From NCBI GenBank assembly GCA_015680685.1, contig MNCI01007602.1, positions 68,245-132,244 of the forward strand: a DNA stretch of 64,000 bases, written 5' to 3'. This DNA is from Gnetum montanum (lineage: Eukaryota > Streptophyta > Gnetopsida > Gnetales > Gnetaceae). Both the position numbers and the translations under genes were made by a program. This document shows, piece after piece, positions 22,130 to 33,689 of this stretch. Within the stretch, counting starts at the first letter, position 1, and each line of letters starts with the position of its first letter. The notes beneath the pieces were generated by a model. That model saw only the letters and a list, made by a program, of their open reading frames with translations, did not search any database and had not been told where the DNA came from.

Positions 22130-23136
22130 TTGAACTTCAAGAAAGATCCCTTAGAACTAAAAACCTTATCAGCTGGTATGGAGTATGCATTTTTAAAGGA
22201 CAGAAAACTAGTCATCATTAATGCCAAACTTGCTCCTGAAAAAAAAGAAAAGTTGTTGAAAGTGGTAAATAAATGGTCAATAGACTTTACTTGGTCATAT
22301 CAAAAACTAATAGGATTTGATCCAAGGATATGCTAGCATCACATCTACATTGACTTGACCATGAAGCCTAGAAGGTAGCCACAAAGGCGGCTAAATCAAA
22401 ATTAAAGAAAAACATGAAGTAGGAGATAGAGAAACCCCTCAAGGCATGGTTCATCTATCCAATTATGAATAGTGAGTGGGTTAGCAAACTCATAGTAGTA
22501 CCAAAGAAGGGTGGGAAATGATAGGTTTGCATCAACTTTAAGCTATTAAATATGGCAACATTTAAGGATCATTTTCCTTTGCCATTCATAGACCAAGTGT
22601 TAGATACCATATCCAAGCATTGTTATTATAGTTTCTTGGATAGTTATAATGGCTATAACTAGATCCAAATTGTGCTAGAAGGCCAAGCCAAGACAACATT
22701 CACAATTCCCTAAGGAACTTTTGCATACTGTAAGATGCCATTTGGCCTATGCAATGCCCCTACAACATTCCAATGCTTGGTCTTGAGTATCTTTCAAAAA
22801 AAATTGGTAGTGGTGCTAAAGTTTTCATGGATGACTTCTCCACCTAGGTAGCTACATTTGAGCAAACCTTGGACAAACTTGAGCAAGTACTAAAGAGATG
22901 TATAGAGACAAACCTACAGCTCAACTAGCAAAAGAGCCATCTCATGGTCCAAGAAGGCATTGTGCTAGGTCACTAAATTTCACAAAAAGGGATTGAGGTA
23001 GACATAGAAAAGATAAGGATCAGCCAAGGAATAACATGCAAACCAGAGACCATTTAATATGTTTGGTCCTTCCTTGGACACATTGGTTACTACCAATGTT
23101 ATATTGAGAAGTTCTCTAAGATTGGAAAGCTGTTGG
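22130..23136 (+). pseudogene. Element F reverse transcriptase, first part, interrupted by a solo LTR
   Basis: RT region with FTWSYQKLIGFDP, HHIY.DLTMKPRRQPQRRLN, VVPKKGGK, DHFPLPFIDQVLDTISKHCYYSFLD, KMPFGLCNAPTTFQ and FMDDFSTY-like active site (MDD) at about 22830, ending LGHIGYY..YIEKFSKIGKLL at the insertion. Many TAG stops and at least one frameshift near the MDD motif. The same domain resumes at 24740. Confidence 0.85.
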
Positions 23137-24739
23137 TGTAATGACGGAAAATGTCGACAGCTGGAATACCAAAAAAAATCCGTGTACACAGTCTTAACCA
23201 TGGATCCGTGTGAGGGCTGTGCTGGAGAAAATGAATCCATAGTGCCCTAAATGGTCTTGTCGATCAGATAGGGACTTACTAAATCAGTAAATCGATGAAG
23301 ATTGTAGACGTTTCGTGGGACGATCTGATTCGATAAATCGTGAAAGGAGAGGAAAACGATGTAAATAAATTACAATAATAACAATATTAACGTGACAAAG
23401 GGAATCAGATCTAAGAGAAATGCATGATTTCAAGATCTATACTTTGACCCGAAAGAAACGAGTATTTTGTATACAAAGTTACAATGGGAAGATCTCAATT
23501 ATCTTGTGTGGAAAAATACACAAAATAATAAGAAAACTATTTAACAAGGAGTGCAGAATAGAGCTTGGTCTACCTCAAAAGCCAAAGATGGAGTGCAAGG
23601 AAGGTCAAGCTCGGATGCCTATCAACCAACTGTGTCTAGCCAATAGATCTTGCCAACCTCACCAGATGATCTCGTGATCTCTGATCTATCTTCTTCGCTT
23701 TGGATAGTCCTTGCTCAAAACTGCCAAGGATCACTGATGGAAGAACTGTATCTTTGCCAAAAGGGGGTGATCACCCTCGCTGCCAAAATGCTCCAAGAAT
23801 GTTTTTGTTTCTGCTCAAGGATGATAATTGCCAAAAAGTTCAAGATGTCAGCTGCTGCTCTTCTCTCAAAAATGTGCCCCAAAAAAGGTCCTTCTTTTCT
23901 TTGTCGACTGGGGTATTTATAACATACGGGAAAGGCACGGCCTTGATGACACATGTCTCGAAGTTTTCAGATGCCGTTGTGTTGATGAACTGGCTATGTC
24001 ACGTCACATTGCAACGTACGCTGTCAACACTTTGCTGAGGCTGCTCCATGATTACGCACAAATACGCTTATCGGCGTATTGCACGTATGGATAGCAAGTG
24101 CATCATTGCTTTAGCTGGCTTTACGCTGTATTTCACTTGTTTATGCTGTGTCACGTGGCAGAGTGTAATAAAGCATGGAAATAGTGAATCAGGCTATTTT
24201 ACGCTCATTTACATAGCAAAGCGTAGTGAAGCGTAAAACATGATCAACCCGACAATAAATTACGCTTATGTACGCTACGTAGCGTAACGAGCGTAAGGCG
24301 ATCAATCTGCAAAAAGAAAGGGGCCAATCTGTTGCACTTCCCTTGGACTTTTCTTTTGACTTTTTTGAAGCTCATTATGCTGTCTTGCGTAATAGAGCGT
24401 AAACCTGACCCTAGACAAAAGACTTAGCCGGATATGCAAGAAGTCGCATATTATGCTACTCAGGCCTTAAACTTCACCAAATCTGTTGAAGTAAGTCACC
24501 TTCTGATGTCAGACTGTGTTAAGCAGAATTACACAAAGCATCATTACGCTATGTTGCGTAATGTAGCATAAAAATAGAAACATAGTAAAAATTGGAATTT
24601 GCAAGAAAGTTGGAGGCTTGATGCCGAGTGCCGTTTCGCCTTACCTTGCCTTGTTCTACCTTCCGGAATTCTGTCACGAACCTTTGTCTGAATCGTGAAT
24701 CTTCACCTGAGGCTGATTCACAATTTTCATGGTGTTTTA
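23137..24739 (-). mobile_element. Solo LTR (1603 bp) in element F reverse transcriptase
   Basis: Plus-strand edges TGTAATGACGG and GGTGTTTTA match the edges of the element E LTRs (TGTAACGATGG, GGTGTTTCA). Flanks are GTTGG (23132-23136) and ATTGG (24740-24744), a 5-bp target duplication with one difference. The shared U5 block is at 23243-23277 and TATTTATA (TATAAATA on the minus strand) at 23914-23921. U3 has ACGCTACGTAGCGTAA-type palindromes near 24270. No internal sequence remains, as expected after LTR-LTR recombination. Confidence 0.88.
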
Positions 24740-25140
24740 ATTGGTAGAACTTGCAAAGAATGATGCACCTTTCATTTGGACCAAGGAATGTGAACATGAA
24801 TTCTAATAATTAAAGGAGAAACTCATAGAAATAACAATCCTAAGAGCACTATATTGGTCCAAACCATTCCATATCATGACAGATGCATCTAATTATTCTT
24901 TGGAAGTAGTTCTCACACAACTAGATGATAAGAAACATTCATTTTATATCCACTATGTGAGTAGAAGCATTGTGGGGGCACAATTGAATTACACCACCAC
25001 GGAGAAAGAATTAATGAAAGTGGTATACATGTTAGAAAAGTTTAGACATTATGTGCTAGGTTACAAAGTGTTTATGCATATGAATCAAAGTGAAATTAGC
25101 TTCCTCATACTATTAGCCCATAATCTTTAGGGATTCCCAC
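24740..25140 (+). pseudogene. Element F RNase H part of pol
   Basis: Continues the interrupted frame: LAKNDAPFIWTKECEHEF, then MTDASNYSLEVVLTQLDDKKHSFYIHYVSRS, TTTEKELMKVVYMLEKFRHYVLGYK. This is the standard Ty3/gypsy RNase H (TDAS motif). The join across the solo LTR supports the insertion model. Confidence 0.85.
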
Positions 25141-25179
25141 TAGTTCATCAATTCTTGTGAACATTGTTAACGTGACAGG

Positions 25180-25420
25180 GGGATGACTGCTCACATTGAA
25201 GGTCCTCAATAGCAGATTCAACCATTGGAGACTTTTAACATATGAAACATTAACTTCATGGGTTCCATCACATCCATGTCTAATGGGAAGGCATATATTA
25301 TAGTAGTAGTTGACTACTACACAAAATGGACAAAAGTAGTAGCCATTACTAATTGTACATCATCCACTATTGCCAAATTTATACAACAAAATATCATGAA
25401 TAGATTTGGGGTGCCACATT
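25180..25420 (+). pseudogene. Element F integrase, first part, interrupted by element E
   Basis: The frame INFMGSITSMSNGKAYIIVVVDYYTKWTKVVAI and NIMNRFGVPH is the integrase catalytic core, cut exactly at the element E insertion (target duplication ACATT at 25416-25420). The first catalytic Asp position reads N (INFMG). Confidence 0.85.
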
Positions 25421-27005
25421 TGTAACGATGGAAAATGTCGACAGCTGGAAAATACCAAACAAAACTCCGTGTACACAGTTTTGACCACGGATCTGTGTGA
25501 GGGCTATGCTAGAAAAACAAATCCGTGGCACCCTGAATGGTCTTGTCGATCAGACAGGGACTTACTAATCAGCAAACCGATGGAGATTACGGATGTTGCG
25601 TGGAACGATTTGATTCGACGGATCACAAAATGAGAGAAAAATGATGTGGATGAATTATAACGATGATAACGCTAACACAGTAAAGAGAAGAAAATACGTG
25701 AGAAACACGTAGTTTCAAGATCTACGTTTTGACTTGAAGAATGAATATTTTGTATACCATGTTACAATGGGGAGACCCCGATTACTTGATGTAAAGCAAA
25801 CATGAAATAACAAGAAAACTGTCCAAGCAGGAGTACAAAATGAAGTCCGATCTACCTCGTAGGCCAGAGATGGGATGCAAGGAAGGTCAAGTACTGACAT
25901 CTATTGATCAACTGCTTCTGATCAATAGAAACTCACAAACCACACTAGATGATCTTTTGATCTCTGATCTGCTCCTTTTTCCTTACGTAGTCTTTGCTCG
26001 AAACTGCCGATGATCACCGATGGAGAAAGTTGTGTCTTCGCCAAAGGGGTAATCGCTTCTACTGCCAATGTTCGGGTGAAATGTCTCCTGTCTTTGTTGA
26101 AAGATAGTGCTGCCAAATGATTGCTAGAAAATGCTGCTCTCTCTCTCTCTGTCTGGGTGTTTTTTTCTATTCTGTCTTGTTGCCTCTTGTTTTTCTTCAC
26201 CAACTGGGACATTTATAGGTTTGACAATATGCGGAGCAGGTCTGGCTATGATGACATGTGTCTCAGACCTTTTGAAATGCTGTTGACCTAACCAACTTTG
26301 CATTGAACTTTATGATTACGCACAATACGCTCATTTGCGTACTATGCGTGTGAATGACAGATGTGCGTTGGGCATGTCTCAACTGACTTTAGGCTATATT
26401 ACGCTCATTCGCGTTGCGTCGCGTGCAAGAGCATAATAGAGCATGACAACAATGTATTCAAGCTATTTTACGCTCATTTACGCCACCGAGCGTGGTGAAG
26501 CGTAAACGATGATTAGCTTGGCGATGCATTACGCTGAGATACACTGCGTTGCGTAACGAGCATAAAGTGATCTATCTGCAAGCCAAGAGAAAAGAGTTGA
26601 TCTGTTGCACTTCCTTGGACTTTGCCTTTGACTTTTTTGAGGCTCATTACACTGCCATGCATAACAGAGCGTAAACTTGGCCTTGGACAAAATACTTAGA
26701 AAAATATACGATAAGTCGCATATTATGTTGCTTAAGCCTCTCTAGATCCCGAAGTAAGTTGGCTTCTAATACTTAGACTATGTTGAACAGAATCACGCTA
26801 AGCATCATTATGCTACGTCGCGTGATATAACGTACAAAGATAAAACATAGTGATATTGGAAATTTGCAAAGGAAATCGAAGACTTGATGCCGCGCGTCTC
26901 CTTTCCTTACTCTACCTTGTTCTCCCTTCTGGAATTCGGTCATGTATTCTTGCCTAAATCGCGAATCTTTGCCTGAGGCCGACTCGCAATTTTCACGGTG
27001 TTTCA
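25421..27005 (-). mobile_element. Element E 3' LTR
   Basis: Edges TGTAACGATGG and GGTGTTTCA on the plus strand. TATA box (CATTTATA on the plus strand) at 26210-26217. Shared U5 block at 25529-25563. U3 (26290-26860) is rich in TTACGCTC, GAGCGTAA and TTGCGTAA words in both orientations. Confidence 0.92.
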
Positions 27006-27070
27006 ATGACCCCTCTTTGTTGACGGTTAGAGGGATTTCCCGAAAGACGTCAACAAAGAATATGAAACAT
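26997..27070 (-). promoter_or_regulatory. Stem-loop with polypurine tract of element E
   Basis: Perfect 11-bp inner arms CTTTGTTGACG (27015-27025) and CGTCAACAAAG (27048-27058). Outer arms GTGTTTC (ends 27004) and GAAACAT (27064-27070) pair at six of seven positions. On the minus strand the tract AAAGAGGGGTCAT precedes the LTR start TGAAACACC. Confidence 0.7.
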
Positions 27071-28121
27071 CGGATTGGGAAAAGTACCAACTATGTCCAT
27101 CAATGGCCACTCAAGTGTTGCCCTGTAAACATAGAAGAGCAAGAATGGAGGGTATGGGAGATAAGATGATTTGGCAGGAAACAGGTTCGGGGAAGACTCA
27201 AATGAGTTAGGATGGCGGAAGTATGGAATATGCTCATTGAACACACAGAAACGTATGCATACTTATAGTAACAGGAATGCTTTCAGACGAGCATGTCGCA
27301 TCAGTCTGAGATTTCTCTATCACAAACTATAGCAGGAATGCTTGCAAAAGGAGCACAGCATGTCGCTTCTGCGATATCTCTGCTATGACATTTAATTGCG
27401 TTACGTCAGTTTCTAGACTTGATGACAAGGTGAGTACGAGAAACGGGTGCTTGTGTATGTAGCTTTTGCATACAAGAAGCAGATGGTAGGGATGAAGCGA
27501 AGCAAGAACTGAGGGTAAGATCATAAGGGGAAGGGGGATGCACTTCTAAGTGGATAAGCTAACTCGAGTAGTCATTTCAAAACACTGTATCTACTTCACC
27601 GCTCAGATAAACGCACCTTTGAACGACATCCTCGAAGCAAGTAACCTGCAATCAAAGAAGGAAATAGAGGATGCCATTGTCTGTGCAAACTGGAGGTGAG
27701 GTTGTTGAAACAAGTGCCATTGGGGCAAGATGAAGTGATCGGGCCATGAAGGAGGAACTGTAGCACGAGGCTCGATTTTTCAGCCATAACGCTCGGCCCA
27801 GCATATCGCCAGCAAAGAACATCAGGCTCAGCGCATCTGACTGGTTATGCAAAGAACCGGCCAGATGAATCTGTGAAGCCAGGGCCTAATAGCAATGATG
27901 AGCAGAGATCCGAATGGTGAAACTAACCTCTCAGAGGTACCACCACTGGAATAAACGTGGTAACGACATCTCCAAGGGGTCAGTAGTATGCCCTTTGGCA
28001 CATCCAAGGAATCAGTAGGATGCCGGTGAGGTAGTGACGCTAATACTGTCCCAGCGTCCCATCCCATGTATGTTGCAGCTGCATGGAGATAATCACGCTC
28101 GCTTGAATTGCATGAGAGCAG
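27071..28121 (-). other. Element E 3' untranslated region
   Basis: Between the minisatellite and the polypurine hairpin. Open frames of 60-80 codons exist on the minus strand (for example 27828-28067) but no domain is recognised and none matches element A. Confidence 0.5.
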
Positions 28122-28640
28122 TTAGTGAGCCCCAGTTTTAAGTCTTGGGAGACTGTCATTGCTAATTTTAAGTCTCAGCAGACCATGGTCCCAGTTTAAA
28201 GTTCGGGCGGACCGAAAAACGCTAGTTTTACATCGTAGTGGACAGTGGCGGGGATGATTTAAGGTCTTAGCAGACCGTGCTGTGGATGTCAATTTTATGT
28301 CATGACCCAAGGACAAGTCTGTGCTAGTTTTACGTCTCAGCAGACGGTTACTTACCTTTTTCAGTTTTATGTCATGATGGACAGCCGGTGCCAGTTTAGG
28401 GTCATGGCAGACGCGTGCAAAAGATGCCAGTTTTTCGTCTTGGCGGACCTGTACAACATTGCTAGTTTTACGTCGTAGCAGACGGTCACAACTTGCCAGT
28501 TTTACGTCGTGGAGGACGGTCAGTACCAGTTTAGCGTAATGGCGGACGCATGAAGAGTGTGCCAGTTTTACATCATAGCGAACGTTTGTTGCCAGTTTAG
28601 CGTCGTAGCGGACAATTGTTGCCATACCTGATATATACAC
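28122..28640 (-). repeat. 3'-UTR minisatellite of element E
   Basis: About fifteen units of roughly 30-40 bases around GCCAGTTTTACGTCGTAGCG and GGACGGTC on the plus strand. Read on the minus strand, the first units encode VRYDVKLA-like peptides, as in the element A array. It begins just after the pol stop at 28652. Confidence 0.8.
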
Positions 28641-28651
28641 TAGAAATGCAA

Positions 28652-29620
28652 CTATATGTAGTACCGCTTCAGATATACATGATTAACAGGGTTTGGTAAC
28701 TTGTTGCCGTCGACATCCACTAATTTGAACGCTCCGTTGCTATACGCATCAGTCACCAAGAAAGGGCCCTCCCAGTTTGTAGAGAATTTTCCTACTGGTT
28801 CGCGAACAGCCTTGAGAACTAAATCTCCTTTCTTGATTGGATGCTGCTGAAGATTGTGACGATGCTTTTGCCTCTACTTATCTTGATACTTTTCGATTGT
28901 ATCAAGCGTCTGTATTCGCTTCTCTTCCACTGAATCCAAATCCATGATCCGAGACTCGGTGTGTTGAGCCTCATTTATAATGGTGGAAAGGACCATTCTT
29001 AGAGAAGGGATTTGCAACTCGAGAGGCAGAACTGCTTCAGATCCATAGATTAGGCTGTAGGGCGTACTATCTATAGCCGTCCTGCATGTAGTACGATACG
29101 CCCATAGCACATAGAGGATTTTTTCATGCCACCGCCTCTTGTTGCTGTCAAGCATTTTCTTGAGCAGATTGATGATGACTTTGTTTGTTGCTTCAGCTTG
29201 ACCATTCACTTGTAGGTAGTAGGGCAAGGAAAAAGATTGTCTAATGCCAAGGCTATCACAGAAGGATTTAGTTTCCGTACTACTAAACTGCGGCCCATTG
29301 TCGGTCATGATAGTCATTGGGAGACCAAATCTGGTTACTATATTGTCTAGGATAAAATGGCAAATCTGTTGAGATGTGATCTTCCGTAGAGGAACAGCCT
29401 CTACCCACTTCGTAAAATACTCAGTAGCAGTGATTATGAAGCTATGACCTGCGGAAGATTTCGGCATGATGGGACCTATGATGTCTAGTCCCCATCATTG
29501 AAATGGCCATGTTATCTAAGTTGTATGTAACTCTGTAGGTGACACGTGTATAAGATTTGCATGACGCTGACACGTGTTACAAGTTTTAACCTTTGTCAGG
29601 AAATCTTTTTCCATGCGTAG
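28652..29620 (-). pseudogene. Element E integrase, catalytic residues intact
   Basis: CNTCQRHANLIHVSPTELH leads into the core: GLDIIGPIMPKS (first Asp), TEYFTKWVEAVPLRKITSQQ, MTDNGPQFS (second Asp) and NGQAEATNK (Glu). The C-terminal part TNWEGPFLVTDAY...GAFKLVDVDGNKLPNPVNHVYLKRYY ends at a stop at 28652-28654. The stretch 28874-29467 is open for 197 codons. Stops at about 29627 (TAG), 29512-29540 (TAG, TGA) and 28870 (TAG) show decay. Confidence 0.9.
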
Positions 29621-30546
29621 CTAGTAGTATCCTAGGCGACGGATTTTTAGAGCCATAGCCCGTGGTGCTACGTGTCCTCCGCATAGTCCCTCGTGAACTT
29701 CGCCAACTATATGTTGTGCTTGGTTTTTGTTGACGCAAGTAAGTAGCACGCCATCAAAAGAGCATCTACAAAGAGTACTATCTCCTATGATGACGTATTG
29801 CCTAGCCCGCTTATAGATCACATCTTTCTGCGCATGTGTCAATTCAGGCAGTAGCTCGTCCTGCAGGAGGTAAGTTTTAATGTTGTCATACCATTCTGGC
29901 GTGCTTTCTTTGAGAAGAGAAGATATGTGCGCCGCCTGAATGATAGGATCTGTGTAGTCTGTTATTAATGCAGGACATGTGTCAAACAAGTTTGAGGGAA
30001 CGTTTAAGGCCAGCATAGCCAGTGCATCGGCCAGCGTGTTACCAGTGCGTGGCACGTGTTGGGCATCGATGGTCGTGAACCGCTTCAGAAGATCTTTAGC
30101 CATATCGCAGTAGGGCTGCAAATGTGTAGCCTTGCAGGCATAGACTCCTGTGATCTGATTGATGACAAGCATTGAATCACCCCTAACTACGAAGTGTCGA
30201 ACATCTAGTTCGCTTACAGCTAGTAATCCCCTGAGGAGCCCCTTGTACTCTGCCATATTGTTCGTACAGGGGAAGGTCAAGCGATAAGCATGAAGACATA
30301 CATCCTCAAGTGATAGCGTAATAACGGTGGCAGCACTGCCACCTTTGGCGGTTGAAGCTCAATCGAAATACAACGTCACCTCGGGGCCTATCAAGACAGG
30401 GCTTAAACTATGTACATGTTCGTCTGGAAACTCAGGCTCTATAGTTGCTTGATTGTTAATGGGTGACGTTACTAACTGGTCAGCTATCGCTTGGCCTTTC
30501 GTAGAAGATTGGCCAATATAATGCAAATCGAATTCTGCCGTGATAG
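29621..30546 (-). pseudogene. Element E second (archaeal-like) RNase H and integrase zinc region
   Basis: On the minus strand: EPEFPDEHVHSL..., YFD.ASTAKGGSAATVI, CTNNMAEYKGLLRGLLAV and RGDSMLVINQI give the acidic residues of the archaeal-like RNase H, then LADALA; the zinc region VGEVHEGLCGGHVAPRAMALKIRRLGYY follows. Open for 219 codons at 29621-30280. A TGA near 30361 replaces the residue after the first catalytic Asp. The first RNase H domain must lie in the N gap. Confidence 0.85.
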
Positions 30547-30992
30547 NNNNNNNNNNNNNNNNNNNNNNNNNNNNNNNNNNNNNNNNNNNNNNNNNNNNNN
30601 NNNNNNNNNNNNNNNNNNNNNNNNNNNNNNNNNNNNNNNNNNNNNNNNNNNNNNNNNNNNNNNNNNNNNNNNNNNNNNNNNNNNNNNNNNNNNNNNNNNN
30701 NNNNNNNNNNNNNNNNNNNNNNNNNNNNNNNNNNNNNNNNNNNNNNNNNNNNNNNNNNNNNNNNNNNNNNNNNNNNNNNNNNNNNNNNNNNNNNNNNNNN
30801 NNNNNNNNNNNNNNNNNNNNNNNNNNNNNNNNNNNNNNNNNNNNNNNNNNNNNNNNNNNNNNNNNNNNNNNNNNNNNNNNNNNNNNNNNNNNNNNNNNNN
30901 NNNNNNNNNNNNNNNNNNNNNNNNNNNNNNNNNNNNNNNNNNNNNNNNNNNNNNNNNNNNNNNNNNNNNNNNNNNNNNNNNNNNNNNNNNNN
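30547..30992. other. Assembly gap of 446 N
   Basis: Unknown bases inside element E pol, between the RT active-site region and the second RNase H. By comparison with element A, the missing part should hold the RT thumb and the first RNase H. Apparent open frames through the N run are not evidence of coding. Confidence 0.95.
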
Positions 30993-31923
30993 AATGATCT
31001 TCTGACTTTAAAGACTTAACCGCTATATCGTCAACATAATCATTCAGTCTCTCTAAGAGGTAATCGCTAAAGATGTATGTCGTCGCTCGTTGATATGTTG
31101 CTCCGATGTTTTTTAGGCCAAAAGGCATCATAGTGTAGCAAAAGGTGCCCCAGGGTGTCATGAACGTTGTGGTTAATTGATGTTCTGGGTTGATGCGAAT
31201 CTGGTTATAGCCCGAAAAGCCATCCATGAAGGACAGAAGTGCATGCCTAGCTGTTGTATCAACTAGTTGGTCGATACTCGGTAATGGGAAGTTATCTTTG
31301 ATTGTGGCTTTTTTTAAGTCTCGGAAGTCTATGCAGATGCGTATGCTTCCAGTCTTCTTTGGGACGACTACAATGTTAGATACCCAATCCAAGTAATCGA
31401 CCGCGTGGATGAAACCAGCCTGATATAGTTTGGTGATCTCATCACGCACGGCTGGTGCGATCTCTAGCTTGATTTTTTGTACCTTTTGCCTAATTGCTTT
31501 GATCTACGGGTCTAAGATTATGTTATGTTGAATTAACCAGGGATCTAGCCTTGGCATATTCTCGTATGACCACACAAATACCGTAATGTTGTCTTGCAGG
31601 ACTTATTTTATAGAATCGTGCATTTTTTGGTCTAGTAAAGAACTAACCTTAAGTGTTTTGACCTCAGCTTTATGCATAACGATAGAAACCTCATTGAGGG
31701 GATCTTCGGTTATGTCCCCAGCCTCCAGGTCTAGCGTGTGCGTCGACTGTTCTGGCCATTCTAGGGACGTTTCTGATGTGGCTATGGTTACGTCATCAAA
31801 GGGAGAGTTAATTTTTACTAGCGTAGGGTCGAATTCGCTAACTACCCTCCCGTATGGGCCTATGAAAGTTAGAGGTGCTGAAAATGTTACGTCCATTTGC
31901 CGATTGTCCTGCAAAATCACCAA
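30993..31923 (-). pseudogene. Element E reverse transcriptase, largely intact
   Basis: Minus strand: an upstream linker (VTFSAPLTFIGPYGRVV, TSLEWPEQSTHTLDLEAGD, KTLKVSSLLD) matches element A, then VRDEITKLYQAGFIHAVDYLDW, RICIDFRDLKKATIKDNFPLPSIDQL, SFMDGFSGYNQIRINPEHQLTTTFMTPWGTFCYTMMPFGLKN and the YVDD active site at about 31030. Stops TAA near 31607 and TAG near 31510 lie upstream of the main domain, and the block to 31449 is open. It is preceded by the cassette at 31945-32725 instead of a protease. Confidence 0.9.
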
Positions 31924-31944
31924 ATGCGTAAATGATTAGGAGAG

Positions 31945-32725
31945 AGCATGACGTGGTGTTGTCAAATGTGGAAAGCTAACTGAATTTTGAATATTGTAAA
32001 TAGGTTGTAATTAATGCTACCCGATTACGAGGCGATAAGATGTGGTAGTTTAACGCCATTTCGGACAATGGTGCATGCGATATCTACCGCATTAATACCT
32101 TGATTTTTAGGTTCCATTTTAGGAAAGTCCTGCTAAAATCGGATATCAAGTCGGTGATCCTCGTATATAAGTAACTAGTTTTTGGTGAGAACGGGTTGCT
32201 GGCTATCACAAATTCAAATTCCTAACTATCACGAAGCGAGAGAGAGAGGAGCAGAAGGTTGGAATGTGTAAGTTGCAAAGGCGTGAACGTGTGAAGCTGT
32301 GAAGGTTTTGAAATTGTGACAATGGCTCCTAAAGCAAAAAGGAAGAACACAAAGTTGGCTAAGATCGATGAGGTGCAAGAGAATTTGGAGCACGCTTCGC
32401 AGGCAGTGGTCGAAGTAAGGGACCCTACGCCCTTGAACCGGTAGGCCATCTCTTGCGTATTTGTGTTATTCTAGCAGTGTTTATTGTTGTAGCGTCACTC
32501 GCGTAAATGAGGGTTTTAGACTAGGAACCTCGCGTTAAGACGAGGGTTTAAAAGGAATTGCGTCTATCACCGTTGTCAGGGGCAAACCTTGCACTGTTGC
32601 AAGGGTTTTGGCGATTTCGGCATGGATAACTATGCGTAATTTGTATGTTTTCTGTATCTAATCATGCAAATGTGAATCTAGATGTTGATCTATGTATTGC
32701 ATTTTTTGTACAGTATTATGATAAA
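31945..32725 (+). other. Foreign-looking cassette in element E with plus-strand promoter and first-exon features
   Basis: This stretch separates gag from pol in element E and matches neither. On the strand opposite to the element it has TATATAAG at about 32164, a leader of about 150 bases and an ATG at 32321 that opens a 40-codon lysine-rich frame (MAPKAKRKNTKLAKIDEVQ), ending at a GTAGGC that could be a splice donor. No further exon was found. It may be a captured 5' end of a host gene or a piece of another transposon. Confidence 0.45.
32164..32171 (+). promoter_or_regulatory. TATA-like site of the cassette
   Basis: TATATAAG about 155 bases before the ATG at 32321, antisense to element E. 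Sequence evidence only. Confidence 0.4.
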
Positions 32726-32727
32726 GC

Positions 32728-33447
32728 CTATTTTGATCGTCCTGGATATTGTTGGGGTTGGATCTGCGGAATGAAATGATGCACGGTGGTCACTGGAACC
32801 ACCGACGGAATGCTGAGCACATGTGGCGATGAAACCGCCCCCATGTTATTGTGAGGTATTTGCATGTGCAGCCCAGATGGCTGTGTAGTGGCTTGTGGAA
32901 TCATAGGGAAGTGCGTCTGTGTGGGCATGGCTGAGTCAAGATGAGCGGCCTCTCCGTTGAAGGGAAACAGGGGATTTATGTATGTGTGGGAGCTCAGAGT
33001 ATGGAACGAATGTTCAGACTCGGCTGCGAATTCATCCTCTTCCTCCTCCCCATTCTAGGGCCCCAGCATAGCCCGTGAAGCCTGGCCCTTGGCCATGACC
33101 AACTGTGTTATAATTTCATGTTGATGTTCGGTCAAAGGAATGATGTCATAAGTTGTTGGGGTAAAATCTTGGCCCCCTCAATGGATCATCTCAAAGTTTC
33201 TTTTTGCTTCGATCTCGGCTTGGCTAAGGGTAAACTTTTCTTGGATCTTAACACAGATGAAGTTATATTCTTCAGGGGTCATGACCATGAAAATAGGGTC
33301 TTTGCCCTGTAGCCTCAATGATCGACGAGATGGTCCCTGAGGTCCCGCTGCACTAGGAGCTGGCCTGGTGACAGCAATAAGGTTCACTGATGTGGCACCC
33401 AAGTCAGCGGCGACCATGGCGATTGTGGTTGTGTATACAGAATCCAT
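32728..33447 (-). pseudogene. Element E gag, N-terminal part only
   Basis: From an ATG at 33447 (MDSVYTTTIAMVAADLG). The block TPEEYNFICVKIQEKFTLSQ ... NFEMIH ... YDIIPLTEHQHEI aligns with the gag N-terminus of elements D and B. A TAG after NFEMIH and one TAG near 33057 interrupt it, and a proline-rich linker (32728-32928) follows. The gag core, knuckle and protease that follow in B and C are missing here. Confidence 0.75.
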
Positions 33448-33668
33448 TGATTGAGTGGATTAGCTGTGACAAATGATGGGGTTTAATAAGCGGCTGACAA
33501 AAAGATCGCAAATAGGCTTTCTGCCCTGTAGGATTCCAAGGGAATCGTTCCTGTGACCGATCTACACCACACGATTTGTCGTAAACTTCCCTAGAGGTAT
33601 TACATTTATGGTTTTGGGTATAAATTGCTAACAGGGCTACCCGAAGAATACGGATTGGAGCCTAGGCC

Positions 33669-33689
33669 CTCCTTCTAGCGCTAGAAAAC
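33669..33689 (-). other. Primer-binding site of element E
   Basis: Minus strand TAGCGCTAGAAGGAGGGC next to the 5' LTR end, one base from the consensus TGGCGCTAGAAGGAGGGC seen in elements B, C and D. I cannot assign the tRNA from memory. Confidence 0.7.

Noticed and set aside
28122-28640. 172-codon open frame as a gene
   Set aside because: It runs through the tandem repeat; only its first part keeps the VRYDVKLA phase, and it overlaps no domain.
30491-31019. Plus-strand open frames of 159-168 codons
   Set aside because: Made almost entirely of N; no sequence information.
32321-32443. Complete small gene
   Set aside because: Only a first-exon-like frame; no downstream exon or stop context supports a full gene, so it is listed as a cassette.
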